A DNA stretch of 64,000 bases. Source: JARFQW01 sp963842955. GTDB lineage: Bacteria; Pseudomonadota; Gammaproteobacteria; Steroidobacterales; XN24. Below, piece after piece: positions 52,933-63,215 of this stretch (the first letter of the stretch is position 1; every line of letters begins with the position of its first letter). The notes beneath the pieces are model-generated. The model did not search any database. It was not told the origin of the DNA and saw only the letters and a list, made by a program, of their open reading frames with translations. A program made the position numbers and the translations under genes. The stretch lies in contig CAWJIJ010000006.1 in assembly GCA_963842955.1 (NCBI GenBank), positions 124,001-188,000 of the forward strand, given 5' to 3'.

Positions 52933-55596
52933 ATGTCCGGACCAAACGACCACCATGACATCGATCCTCTCGAGACGCGCGAATGGCTGGAGTCCATCGA
53001 CTCCGTGCTGCGCGTGCACGGGGGGCAGCGGGCGCATTTCCTGATCGATCGGCTGATCGACGAAGTCCGGCGATCCGGGGCCTACCTTCCGTTTTCCGCC
53101 AACACGGCCTACGTGAATACGATTCAGCCGGGCCGGGAGGCGCCGTATCCCGGGCAGCGCAGCGTCGAGAAACGCATCGAGGCCTATATCCGCTGGAACG
53201 CGCTGGCGATGGTCCTGCGGGCTAACCGGGAGAGTTCGGAGTACGGTGGCCACATCGCCAGCTACGCCTCGTCCGCGACCCTGTACGAAGTCGGGTTCAA
53301 TCATTTCTGGCGGGGCGCCACCGAGGACAGTCGCGGCGACATGATATTCATCCAGGGGCATTCGTCTCCGGGTATCTATGCGCGCGCCTTTCTCGAGGGG
53401 CGGCTCGGCGAAAAGGAGTTGTCGGCGTTTCGCCACGAGGTCGGTGGCGGCGGTTTGTCCTCTTATCCCCATCCCTGGCTCATGCCGGATTTCTGGCAAT
53501 TTCCGACGGTTTCCATGGGCCTGGGGCCGATGATGGCCATTTCCCAGGCCAGCATGTGCAAATACATGGAAAGCCGCGGGCTCATCGAGAAAGCCGGCCG
53601 GAAAGTCTGGGCCTTTCTCGGCGACGGAGAAATGGACGAACCCGAGTCCATGGGCGCCCTGACGCTCCCTGCGCGGCAGAATCTGGATAACCTGATCTTC
53701 GTCATCAACTGTAATTTGCAGCGCCTGGACGGGCCGGTGCGGGGCAACGGCAGCATTGTTCAGGAACTCGAGGCGGCTTTCCTCGGCGCGGGCTGGAAAG
53801 TGATCAAGGTCTTGTGGGGGGGGCGCTGGGATCCGCTGTTCGCCAAGGACACCCACGGCTTGCTCCGCCAGCGCATGGAAGAGTGCGTGGACGGTGAGTA
53901 CCAGGCTTTCAAGGCCAAGGGTGGCGCCTATACCCGGGAGCATTTCTTCGGGAAGTATCCGGAACTGCTGGAGATGGTGGCCAACATGTCGGATGAGGAC
54001 ATCTGGCGGCTGAACCGGGGAGGCCACGATGCCCGCAAGGTTTATGCGGCCTACCACGATGCGGTGAACACCGAGGATCAGCCGGTGGTCATTCTGGCGA
54101 TGACCGTGAAGGGCTATGGGCTTGGTCCGGCGGCGGAAGGTCTGAACATTGCGCATCAGCAAAAGAAGCTCGACCTCGAAGACCTGCGGCATGTCCGGGA
54201 CCGTTTCAACATTCCGGTTCGGGACGAAGATCTGGAAAAAGTGCCGTTCTGCGTCCCGGATGAGGGCAGCGAGGAGGCGCGCTATCTCAAGAACCGTCGT
54301 GAAGCCCTGGGCGGGCCGCTGCCGAAGCGCTTCGTCTCCGCACCCAAGTTGACGATCCCGGCGCTGGAGGCGTTCCAGACGCACCTCGAGGGCAGCGGCG
54401 AGCGAGCGATTTCCACGACGATGGCGCTGGTCAGGATGCTGACGGCGCTGACCCGGGACAAGCAGATCGGCAAGCACATCGTACCGATCGTTCCCGATGA
54501 ATCACGGACCTTCGGCATGGAGGGCATGTTCCGGCAGCTCGGAATCTGGTCCCACGTGGGACAGCTCTATACGCCGGAGGATTCCGAAAGCCTGATGTTC
54601 TACAAGGAAGACGCGTCCGGGCAGATTATTCAGGTCGGTATCAATGAGGCCGGCGGACTCTGTAGCTGGACGGCTGCCGGAACGGCCTATTCCAATCACG
54701 GCGTCGCAATGATCCCGTTCTACATCTACTACTCGATGTTCGGGTTCCAGCGGGTGGGTGACTTCATCTGGGCCGCCGGCGACATGCAGTCCCGCGGGTT
54801 TTTGATCGGTGGAACGGCTGGCCGGACAACCCTGGCCGGCGAGGGCCTGCAGCACCAGGACGGCCACAGCCATCTCATCTCCGCTACCGTCCCCAACTGC
54901 CGCTCCTACGATCCCTGCTACGCCTACGAGCTGGCGGTCATCCTGCAGGACGGGCTTCGCCGCATGTACGTGGACCAGGAAAACGTCTTCTACTACGTCA
55001 CCTGCATGAATGAGAACTACGTGCAGCCGCCAATGCCTGCGGGAGTGGAGGAAGGGATCCTGAAGGGGCTGTACCTGTTGCGGGTCGGCGCGAAGGGACG
55101 CGTGAGAGCCCAGCTCATGGGGTCGGGGACCATCCTGCGGGAAGTGATCGCCGCGGCGGAAATGCTGGAGGAGGACTTCGATATTCCGGCCGATGTCTGG
55201 AGTGTCCCGAGTTTCAGCGAACTGGCCAGGGATGCGCGCGCCCACGACCGGGAGGCGCGTTTGCAGCCGGAAGCGAAGATCGAGCCCAGCCACGTGCAGC
55301 ACTGCCTCGCCGACCGGGAGGGCCCCTTTGTTGCTGCGACGGACTACATGGCGCTGGTGCCGGAGCAGATACGCTCCTGGGTGCCGGGCCGGTACGTCAC
55401 CCTGGGCACGGATGGTTATGGGCGCAGCGACGGGCGCGTCGCCCTGCGGCGGCACTTCGAGGTGGACCGCTGGCACATCGCCGTAGCTGCGCTGAAAGCG
55501 CTCGCGGACGAGGGCAAGCTGGACGCCAGGACGGTGACCGGAGCCATTGAACGTTACCAGCTGGATCCGGACGCGCCGAATCCGCTTAACGCCTGA
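52933..55596 (+). CDS. aceE: Pyruvate dehydrogenase E1 component, homodimeric
   Basis: The protein has 887 residues, the normal length for AceE. The thiamine-diphosphate fold includes the GDGEMDEPESMGALTLPAR motif (residues about 232-250) and IFVINCNLQRLDGPVRGN. The C-terminal transketolase-like region contains QDGHSHLISATVPNC. It decarboxylates pyruvate and transfers the acetyl group to the lipoyl domains of AceF. It is the first gene of aceE-aceF-lpdA and starts behind CAGGA. Confidence 0.95.
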   Translation: MSGPNDHHDIDPLETREWLESIDSVLRVHGGQRAHFLIDRLIDEVRRSGAYLPFSANTAYVNTIQPGREAPYPGQRSVEKRIEAYIRWNALAMVLRANRESSEYGGHIASYASSATLYEVGFNHFWRGATEDSRGDMIFIQGHSSPGIYARAFLEGRLGEKELSAFRHEVGGGGLSSYPHPWLMPDFWQFPTVSMGLGPMMAISQASMCKYMESRGLIEKAGRKVWAFLGDGEMDEPESMGALTLPARQNLDNLIFVINCNLQRLDGPVRGNGSIVQELEAAFLGAGWKVIKVLWGGRWDPLFAKDTHGLLRQRMEECVDGEYQAFKAKGGAYTREHFFGKYPELLEMVANMSDEDIWRLNRGGHDARKVYAAYHDAVNTEDQPVVILAMTVKGYGLGPAAEGLNIAHQQKKLDLEDLRHVRDRFNIPVRDEDLEKVPFCVPDEGSEEARYLKNRREALGGPLPKRFVSAPKLTIPALEAFQTHLEGSGERAISTTMALVRMLTALTRDKQIGKHIVPIVPDESRTFGMEGMFRQLGIWSHVGQLYTPEDSESLMFYKEDASGQIIQVGINEAGGLCSWTAAGTAYSNHGVAMIPFYIYYSMFGFQRVGDFIWAAGDMQSRGFLIGGTAGRTTLAGEGLQHQDGHSHLISATVPNCRSYDPCYAYELAVILQDGLRRMYVDQENVFYYVTCMNENYVQPPMPAGVEEGILKGLYLLRVGAKGRVRAQLMGSGTILREVIAAAEMLEEDFDIPADVWSVPSFSELARDARAHDREARLQPEAKIEPSHVQHCLADREGPFVAATDYMALVPEQIRSWVPGRYVTLGTDGYGRSDGRVALRRHFEVDRWHIAVAALKALADEGKLDARTVTGAIERYQLDPDAPNPLNA

Positions 55597-55612
55597 TCGG
55601 GGGAACCACAGC

Positions 55613-57291
55613 GTGGCAAACGATATCGAAGTCCGGGTACCCGACATCGGCGACTTCACGGACGTGGAAGTCATCGAGGTGCACGTCAAGGCGGGTGACC
55701 AGGTCGCCGCCGAGGATCCGCTGATATCCCTGGAAACGGAGAAGGCCACGATGGACGTGCCGGCTCCGGAGGGAGGAGCGGTGGTCTCGCTGGCCCTGGA
55801 TACCGGCAGTCGCGTTTCCGAAGGCACCGTCATCCTGACCCTGCGCACCGCCGGGGACGGCAAGTCGCCTGCGCCTGCCGAGACCGCACAGGAGGCCACA
55901 GCCGCTGCGGCGGATAACGATCCGGACCCGTCCGGGGCCCCTGCCGAGGCCGGGTCGGCACCGGCGCAGAGCCCGGTTCCCGGCGATCCGGCGCCGGAAA
56001 CGGCCCCGTTCGAGGTCCGGGTACCGGACATCGGCGACTTCGAGAGCGTGGACGTCATCGAGGTTCATGTGGCTGCCGGCGATACGGTCGCCGAGGACGA
56101 TCCCCTCATCACGCTGGAAACCGACAAGGCCGCCATGGATGTTCCCGCGCCGATGGCCGGGATCGTGGAGTCCATGAGTGTGGCTGCGGGGGGCAAGGTG
56201 TCCGAGGGCGATCTCGTACTCGCGCTGAGGCCGCTTGCGAGCGATGGCGGCGCGCCGCCCGCGGCTGGACAGCCGGCCCCTGAAGCTTCATCGCCTCCGC
56301 CCGCGCCCGCCATGCCCTCGCAAGCGGCTCCGGCGAGTGTGGAAGCCGGGCGGCTTCCGCCCGTCGACGAGACCGCGTTCTCCCAGGCTCATGCGGGACC
56401 GTCCGTGCGGCGGCTCGCACGCGAACTGGGTGTGGACCTGGGGAGGGTCGGCGGCACCGGCACCAAGGGCCGGATCACGGAGGAAGACGTCAAGGGCTTC
56501 GTCAAGAAATCCCTGACTCGAGGGATCCCCGGCGGCGCCTGCCGCCAGCGGTTCCGGACTGCCGGCGCTACCGACCGTGGACTTCGAGAAGTTTGGCGAG
56601 GTCGAGCTGCAGGCGTTGTCGCGGGTGCAGAAGATATCGGGTCCGCGCCTGCACGCGAGCTGGGTCAATATTCCGCATGTCACCCAGTTCGACGAAGCCG
56701 ACATCACGGATATGGAGTCCGCCCGGCAGGAGCTCAAGAAAGACGCCGAGAAGGACGGCGTGCGCCTGACACCGCTCGCGTTCATCGTGATGGCCTGCGC
56801 GAAGGCGCTCAAGGAGTTCCCGGATTTCAACACGTCCCTACATCCCGACGGCGAGCACCTGGTGGTCAAGAAGTACGTGCACCTGGGATTTGCGGCCGAT
56901 ACGCCCAATGGCCTGGTAGTGCCGGTGATCCGCGACGTCAACCGGAAGCGCCTGTTCGAAATCGCCCGGGATCTGGGGGAGCTGAGTGCGAAGGCCCGGG
57001 ACGGCAAGCTGGCGGCGGCCGACATGCAGGGCGGATGCTTTACCGTGTCCAGTCTCGGCAGTATCGGCGGCACAGCGTTTACGCCGATCATCAATCCGCC
57101 GGAGGTGGCGATTCTCGGTGTCTCCCGATCCGCCATGGCGCCCGTGTGGGACTGGGGAAGAGTTCGCGCCGCGCCTCATGCTGCCCCTGTCCCTGTCCTA
57201 CGATCACCGGGTGATCGACGGTGCGGCGGCCGTGCGTTTCACTCGTCATCTGGCCGAACTGCTCGGCGATGTCGAAAGACTGCTGGCCTGA
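55613..57291 (+). CDS. aceF: Dihydrolipoyl acetyltransferase (E2), two +1 frameshifts
   Basis: The coding signal crosses three frames: 55613-56519, 56520-about 57152 and about 57154-57291. Removing one base near 56519 and one near 57153 restores an E2 of about 558 residues. It has two N-terminal lipoyl domains (each opening VRVPDIGDF, with lipoyl Lys in ETEKATMD at residue 44 and in ETDKAAMD), Ala/Pro linkers, a peripheral-subunit-binding domain (PSVRRLARELGVDLGRVGGT) and the catalytic domain ending in SYDHRVIDGAAAVRF with the active His. It starts with GTG behind GGGGGA. Loss of this enzyme would be severe, so the frameshifts are probably sequence errors. Confidence 0.9.
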
Positions 57292-57301
57292 GGGGTTTGC
57301 G

Positions 57302-59060
57302 ATGACAGCCAACACGGATATCCGGGTTCCCGACATCGGTGATTTCGACGCCGTGGACGTTATAGAAGTGCACGTGGCGGCAGGGGACACGGTCGCCATC
57401 GACGATCCGCTCATCACGCTCGAAACGGACAAGGCATCCATGGACGTTCCGGCGACCGTTGCCGGACAGGTGGCGTCTGTCGCCGTGTCGGTTGGCGACA
57501 AGGTTTCCGAGGGTACGGTGATCGTTTCGGTCGCGCCATCAGCCGTAGCGGCCCCGGCGGCGGTTGCGGTCGATGCGGATGCCCCGGCCACGGGGCAGGA
57601 TCCGGCGGGCGGGAGCTCCTGATCCCGACCCGAGTGTCGGGAAACCGGCAAACGTGGCACCCGGTTCTCTGGTCGTCATCGGCGCCGGGCCGGGTGGCTA
57701 CACGGCGGCTTTCCGGGCAGCCGATCTCGGTATGGATGTCACGCTCATCGAGCGCTACCCCAGCCTGGGCGGCGTGTGCCTGAACGTCGGCTGTATTCCG
57801 TCCAAGGCGCTCCTGCATGCCGCCCGGGTCATCGAGGAAGCCAGCGACATGGGCGCTCACGGCATCGAGTTCGGACCGCCGCGGATTGACACGGATCGGC
57901 TGCGGAGCTGGAAGGACGGCATCGTGTCCCGCCTGACCGGCGGTCTGTCCGGGCTGGCGAAAAAGCGCAAGCTGCGGGTGCTCACGGGGGCCGCCCGGTT
58001 CGTTTCCTCCCGGGAAGTGGAGGTGACCGGCGCCGACGGGGCGGCGCGCGTGCCGTTTGAGCACTGCATTATTGCGGTCGGCTCCCAGCCCGTCAGCCTG
58101 CCCGGCATACCCGACGATCCCCGGGTGATCGATTCCACCGGAGCGCTGCAGCTGGAGGATCTGCCGCAGCGGATGCTCGTGATCGGCGGCGGCATCATCG
58201 GCCTGGAGATGGCCACCGTTTATGACGCTCTGGGCGTCCGTGTAACGGTCGTGGAGCTCACCGAACAGCTCATGCCCGGTTGTGACCCGGACCTGGTGCG
58301 GCCCTTGCACAAGCGGGTGGCGGGCCGATACGAAGCCATTTACACCGGGGTCCGGGTGACGGAGGTGGAGTCGTCGGAGGCCGGACTGACGGTGCGCTTC
58401 GACGGCCCCGATGCGCCGGAGCCCCAGACGTACGATCGTGTCCTGGTGGCTGTGGGAAGGCGACCCAACGGGGGTACCCTGGAGGCCGCCAACGCCGGCG
58501 TAGATGTCGATGAGCGGGGCTTTATCGCGGTGGATCGGCAAATGCGTACGAATGTTCCGCAGATCTTCGCCATCGGGGACGTCGTGGGTCAGCCCATGCT
58601 GGCCCACAAGGCCACCCACGAGGGCAAGGTGGCCGCCGAGGCCGCTGCCGGCCACAAGGTGGCGTTCGATGCCCGCACGATCCCCTCAGTGGCTTACACG
58701 GATCCGGAAGTGGCCTGGGTCGGGTTGACCGAGGAAGACGCGAAGCGCGATGGCATCGCCTACGAAAAGGCGGCCTTTCCGTGGGCGGCCAGCGGACGTT
58801 CCCTGGCGATCGGCCGAGACGAAGGCTTTACAAAGCTGCTTTTCGATCCCGACACCGGGCGAGTCCTCGGCGGCGGTATCGTCGGAACCAGCGCCGGCGA
58901 TCTCATTGCCGAGGTTGGCCTGGCGATCGAGATGGGCTGCGACGCCGCGGACATCGGCCTCACGATCCATCCGCACCCGACCTTGTCGGAGACCGTGGCC
59001 ATGGCGGCGGAGGCCTTCGAGGGAACGCTGACCGACCTCTACGTGCCGCGCAAGCGCTAG
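57302..59060 (+). CDS. lpdA: Dihydrolipoyl dehydrogenase (E3) with an N-terminal lipoyl domain, one +1 frameshift
   Basis: Residues 1-75 are a lipoyl domain (IRVPDIGDFDAVDVIEVHV, lipoyl Lys in ETDKASMDV), followed by an Ala-rich linker in which the frame shifts (near 57607-57613). The second frame continues GAPDPDPSVGKPANVAPGSL into a complete E3: GAGPGGYTAAF (FAD), the redox-active GGVCLNVGCIPSKALL pair of Cys, the NAD site and HPHPTLSETVAMAAEAF with the catalytic His-Glu. E3 enzymes with an N-terminal lipoyl domain are known in some proteobacteria. A separate E3 start at the GTG near 57653 cannot be fully excluded. Confidence 0.9.
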
Positions 59061-60148
59061 CCGCTGTCGCCGACGGCTTCCTCGTAAAGGGTATGGGTCT
59101 CGGCGATCGTCGTGCGGATGTTGAAGTGCCGGTCGATACGCTCGCGAGCTTTTTTGCCCATGGCTTCCCGCTCGGCCGGGTGCTCCCACAGATACATGAG
59201 GGCCTCTGCGATCGCTGCTGGATCGCGGGGCGGGACCACGAGGCCACACTCCCCGTGAACCACCAGTTCCGCTGACCCGCCCGTATCGGTGACCACCGGG
59301 GGCACCGCATACACCATCGACTCGATAACGGTCTTCGGCAATCCTTCGCGCTTGACCGAGGCCAGGATCGACGTGTCGCAGGCTGCGGTGATGGACGGGG
59401 CGTCACGCCTGAATCCGAGAACGTGGAAACGATCGGCCAGAGGGCTGGACGCAATCCGCCGGGTCAGCTCCGATCGGTCCAGATCCGCGCCGACCAGGAG
59501 AAAGTGCACGGGCACACCCTCGGGCAGGTGGCGAGCCGCGTCTACGATGTACTCGATCCCCTTGCGGGGCCGGTAGTTGGCAACTACCGCTACCGTGAAT
59601 ACGCCGTCCGGCACACCCAGGGCCGCGAGATCGGCGGGTTCGTCCTTGTACCAGTCAAGGTCGTGGCCCTTGTAGATCGTGACCACGTGCTCCGGGTCCT
59701 TGCGGCGCAGCCGCAAATCGTCCCGCACGGAGTTGGCAACGCACACGATCCGATCGATGCGCGGACTGAGGTGGGTCATCCAGGCAACGGGATCATAGCG
59801 GTGAACGTTGCCAGTCTGGCCCCGATAGGTGACGACCTTCACCGACGAGTCCCGGGCCGCAATCAGGCCATTGGCGATGGCCTTGTTGTTGAACAGGTGA
59901 AGAATGTCGTGGCGATGGGCCACGAGGTCCTCGCGGATAAAGCGAACGGCGCTGCGGTCGAATTTCTTTTCCGGGACAAAATCCACAACCCGGATGCCTG
60001 CCTCGCGCATGGGTCCGGCATAGACCGAGTCACCCTGGGTCATCACGCTCATCTCGACGCCGGCCCGTGCGAGGCCGATCAGCGTCTCGGCCTCCGGCCG
60101 GATACTGTTGAGCGTGTCGCTCTGGGATGTGATACAGAGTGCCTTCAT
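59057..60148 (-). CDS. GT4-type glycosyltransferase
   Basis: The protein has 363 residues with the two Rossmann-like halves of GT-B enzymes. Family marks are VVANYRPRKGIEYIVDAARH, HVLGFRRD, SVKREGLPKTVIESMVYAVP (the E-x7-E motif) and VVTDTGGSAELVVHGECGLV. It likely transfers a nucleotide-activated sugar to a lipid or cell-surface glycan; neither donor nor acceptor can be read. It is the downstream gene after the GltB-like gene (38 bases), and its end overlaps lpdA by four bases. Confidence 0.88.
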   Translation of the reverse strand: MKALCITSQSDTLNSIRPEAETLIGLARAGVEMSVMTQGDSVYAGPMREAGIRVVDFVPEKKFDRSAVRFIREDLVAHRHDILHLFNNKAIANGLIAARDSSVKVVTYRGQTGNVHRYDPVAWMTHLSPRIDRIVCVANSVRDDLRLRRKDPEHVVTIYKGHDLDWYKDEPADLAALGVPDGVFTVAVVANYRPRKGIEYIVDAARHLPEGVPVHFLLVGADLDRSELTRRIASSPLADRFHVLGFRRDAPSITAACDTSILASVKREGLPKTVIESMVYAVPPVVTDTGGSAELVVHGECGLVVPPRDPAAIAEALMYLWEHPAEREAMGKKARERIDRHFNIRTTIAETHTLYEEAVGDSG

Positions 60149-60186
60149 TCCCCCCCGGCCCGCGCCGCGCCCCCGGGGCGACTGCC

Positions 60187-61683
60187 TCAGGCCACGCGTC
60201 GTTTACCAGCATAGTAGGGGTAGATCTCCTCCAGCGGTAGCGAACGGCCCTGCTCCATCACCACGCGGCAGTGGCGACGGCGCAGCAGACGGGGGGCGGA
60301 GACACCGCAGGAGTGGGCAATGATGCCGACCTCCGAGCGCATATTCTCCGCGTACCGCCGAACCCGCTCCGCCTTGTCGGTAACGTCCAGGCCCTTCTGG
60401 AGGCGGGGGTCGTGGGTGGTGACGCCGGTGGGGCAGGTGTTCTTGTTGCACTGCATAGCCTGGATGCAACCCAGCGCAAACATGAAACCCCGCGCCGAAT
60501 TCACGAAATCGGCTCCGGCGCACAGCGCGCCCGCTACCCCGACGGGGTTGATCAGCTTGCCGCTGGAAATGACACGCACCCGCGGGCGCAGATCGTATTC
60601 GTCGAGTTTGTCGACCACCATGGGCAGGCTTTCGCGAATCGGCAGACCCATGTTGTCGATGAGGCTCATCGGTGCGGCGCCGGTTCCGCCGTCGGCGCTG
60701 TCCACGGTGATGAAGTCCGGCGCACTTTCCAGGCCGCGGCGCAGGATCTCCATGAACAGCTCGTCCAGCCATTGGGGTGAGCCAATCACCGCCTTGAACC
60801 CCGTCGGCTTGCCGGTGATCTGCCGGATCCGTGCGATCAGGTCCAGGAGTTCGCCGGCGCCGGCCACATCGGGGTGGCGATTCGGGCTGATGGAATCCTG
60901 GCCTTCCGGTATGCCGCGGATCGCCGCGATCTCCGTTGTGACCTTGGCTCCGGGCAGGATGCCGCCCTTGCCGGGTTTCGCTCCCTGGCTGAGCTTGATC
61001 TCGAACATTCGCACCGTCTCGTGCGCGGCGACCGAGGCCAGGCGCTCCTCGGAAAGCTGGCCCTGCGCGTCACGGACGCCGTACTTGGCGGTGCCGAGCT
61101 GGAAGACGATGTCGCATCCGCCTTCCAGGTGGTAGTCCGACAGGCCTCCCTCGCCGGTGTTGAGCCACACGCCGGCTGCCGCCGCACCCCTCGACAGGGC
61201 GCGCACGGCCGGTCGCGAAATCGATCCGTAGCTCATGGCGGAGATATTGAAAAACGACGGTGCTTCGTAGGGCTGGTCGCAGTACGGTCCGACGAGCACC
61301 GGCCCCTCCCCGGACCCGTCGTCGTCCAGTGCCGGATACGGGTCATTCGCGAAGATCAGGGTTCCGGTGGGCCGAAGATCGCGGGTGGACCCGAAAGCCA
61401 CCGTGTTGTTTTCTCCCTTGGCCGCTCGATAGACCCACGACCGTTCGGCGCGGTTGAACGGCATCTCCTCCCGGTCCAGGGCAAAGAAGTACTGCCGGAA
61501 GAACTCCCCCAGATGCTCGAACAGGTACCGAAAACGGCCGACGACCGGAAAGTTGTGCCGAATGGCATGGCGGGTCTGGGTGATGTCGACCACGTACATG
61601 ACGATGATCGCCAGGACGCCGACGCCGACGAGCACGACGAACAGATAGACCAGGAATTGGAGAACCTGAATCGCGAATTGCAT
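60187..61683 (-). CDS. FMN-binding glutamate-synthase-family protein
   Basis: The protein has 498 residues from 61683, behind GAGG. An N-terminal membrane helix (FLVYLFVVLVGVGVLAIIVM) precedes the barrel domain of the large glutamate synthase subunit (FNISAMSYGSISRPAVRALS, FITVDSADGGTGAAPMSLID). A three-Cys iron-sulfur motif is in CIQAMQCNKNTCPTGV. It lacks the amidotransferase domain, so it is not a full glutamate synthase. Many bacteria carry such stand-alone proteins with unknown substrate. It is probably tethered to the inner membrane. Confidence 0.88.
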   Translation of the reverse strand: MQFAIQVLQFLVYLFVVLVGVGVLAIIVMYVVDITQTRHAIRHNFPVVGRFRYLFEHLGEFFRQYFFALDREEMPFNRAERSWVYRAAKGENNTVAFGSTRDLRPTGTLIFANDPYPALDDDGSGEGPVLVGPYCDQPYEAPSFFNISAMSYGSISRPAVRALSRGAAAAGVWLNTGEGGLSDYHLEGGCDIVFQLGTAKYGVRDAQGQLSEERLASVAAHETVRMFEIKLSQGAKPGKGGILPGAKVTTEIAAIRGIPEGQDSISPNRHPDVAGAGELLDLIARIRQITGKPTGFKAVIGSPQWLDELFMEILRRGLESAPDFITVDSADGGTGAAPMSLIDNMGLPIRESLPMVVDKLDEYDLRPRVRVISSGKLINPVGVAGALCAGADFVNSARGFMFALGCIQAMQCNKNTCPTGVTTHDPRLQKGLDVTDKAERVRRYAENMRSEVGIIAHSCGVSAPRLLRRRHCRVVMEQGRSLPLEEIYPYYAGKRRVA

Positions 61684-61773
61684 GAGCGAACCTCTTTTCG
61701 CGGGCCATGCCACCGGCCGCTTGCGAAACGGCCAGTCGAAGCACTCATAATAGCCGGCTCCCGGCGGGAGGGG

Positions 61774-62382
61774 TCAGCTGCGGCGGCTCCAGCGGCTGAG
61801 CCAGTAGTCCACACTGAAAAAGCGTCCGCCGCCGGTAAAGAACAGCGCCAGCAACATGACGAAATACGTCACGCCCCACTCGATGCCGTTGTTGGATACG
61901 ACGAAGCTGCCCTTCTCGGTGAGCCAGTCGTAGTTGGCGTGTTCCTGCAGGATGACCTTGGCCCGGTCGAGGCGCTCAATGGCGGCGGCCGCGTCGGGCG
62001 CGGGAAAGGCGCTCTTGAGGTCATGGACGGCCTGCCACCCATTGTCCCAGTGCGCGGCGAAGATCGCGACGAGCATGGTGACCATCAGGGGCACGCTGAT
62101 CCAGCGCACCGCCAGCCCGGCGAGCAACAGCACCGCGCCGATGATTTCGGTCCATGTGGCAAGGAACGCCATGAGTGCCGGGAACGGCAGTCCCAGCCCC
62201 CAGTCGCTGTTCCCGAACCATTCCACGACGCTGTCAAAGCCCGCCAGCTTGTTGGTCCCGGCAACCCAGAATACGGGCACCAGGTAGAGCCTGAGCGCGA
62301 GGGGACCCAGCCCGTCGAGGGCCTGGAGCCGACCGAACAGACCATCATGGAGGGTGTTGTAGGTGTTCACGAGACTCGCCAC
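61774..62382 (-). CDS. DoxX-family membrane protein of an Hvf/bufferin-type cluster
   Basis: The protein has 202 residues with four to five membrane helices and a DoxX core (LRLYLVPVFWVAGTNKLAGF, TEIIGAVLLLAGLAVRWISV). It starts with GTG behind GAGGAG. DoxX proteins are associated with sulfur, quinone or metal stress. In Hvf/bufferin operons a DoxX gene follows the HvfB and HvfC genes, exactly as here. It sits 59 bases downstream of the HvfC-like gene. Confidence 0.82.
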   Translation of the reverse strand: MASLVNTYNTLHDGLFGRLQALDGLGPLALRLYLVPVFWVAGTNKLAGFDSVVEWFGNSDWGLGLPFPALMAFLATWTEIIGAVLLLAGLAVRWISVPLMVTMLVAIFAAHWDNGWQAVHDLKSAFPAPDAAAAIERLDRAKVILQEHANYDWLTEKGSFVVSNNGIEWGVTYFVMLLALFFTGGGRFFSVDYWLSRWSRRS

Positions 62383-62441
62383 GGGCCGCTCTCCTCAGGA
62401 TTACATCTTTTTCAGGCTTTCAGGCCGGCACAGTGGCCGGT

Positions 62442-63215
62442 TCAGCCGGCGGGTCGGGTGCCCAGAATCACGTCCCGGCGGTGGAGATCTTCAAGCAGCT
62501 CCCGGCCGCCAGACACCACGGCGGCCGGGTTGGGGTGGTGCAGTTCTGCGGCAATGGTCTCGAGGGCTTCGCGTCCCGTGATCCCGGCGTCGGTACAGGC
62601 CAGCAGCTCGAGCAGCCGCGCGGTGACCCGGTTGATCTCGAGGAAACCGATGCCGTGACCGCGATCTCTGAAGACGACCAGGTGGGTCGGCTCTTCGCCG
62701 GGGCGATCGGGCTGGTACTCCGGCGACAGCCGCTGAACCGGGTAACGATAGGTCAGCGTCCAGGCCAGCGGTGACACCACGGGCTCGTCGTCCAGCAGGT
62801 CGCCGGTCCGGTTCGCCGGGATCGATTCCAGGTCCCGCTCGTCCACGGAAAGTGCCAGCTCCACCCACTCGTAGTGGGCGAGTTCCTGCATGAATGCCGG
62901 GTCGCCGGCCCCCGGTTCCCGGGCATCGCGAAGGTAGGCAAGAAACTCCCGCGGCAGCTCGAGAAACAACGGCGTGTGGGCGCGATGGCGTACCAGAAAG
63001 TCCCGGATGACCTCGTCCCAGCGCTCGGATCCGAGGATCTTCCTGAGCACGGGAAATCCGCGCCCCAGCAGGTCCCGGATGTTGTTGAAGAACAGTTCCC
63101 GGTAGATGGCCATGCGCCGGTCTTCGATGCCGGCGGGGGCGGGCCGGGTTTGCGGGTCCCGGATATGCGCCGCGAACGCGAACTGCAGTTCCCGCAGGCT
63201 TTTGCGCTCAGCCAT
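62442..63215 (-). CDS. HvfC/BufC-like protein (DUF2063)
   Basis: The protein has 257 residues from 63215. The N-terminal domain is DUF2063-like (LRELQFAFAAHIRD, MAIYRELFFNNIRDLLGRGF and PVLRKIL). This family is the partner of DUF692 iron oxidases: it binds the precursor peptide and brings it to the enzyme. It overlaps the HvfB-like gene by eight bases, which suggests equal expression. Confidence 0.88.
   Translation of the reverse strand: MAERKSLRELQFAFAAHIRDPQTRPAPAGIEDRRMAIYRELFFNNIRDLLGRGFPVLRKILGSERWDEVIRDFLVRHRAHTPLFLELPREFLAYLRDAREPGAGDPAFMQELAHYEWVELALSVDERDLESIPANRTGDLLDDEPVVSPLAWTLTYRYPVQRLSPEYQPDRPGEEPTHLVVFRDRGHGIGFLEINRVTARLLELLACTDAGITGREALETIAAELHHPNPAAVVSGGRELLEDLHRRDVILGTRPAG

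Noticed and set aside
52699..54477. Minus-strand frame (592 codons) over aceE
   Set aside because: It is antisense to an unmistakable aceE; no conserved motif and no ribosome binding site.
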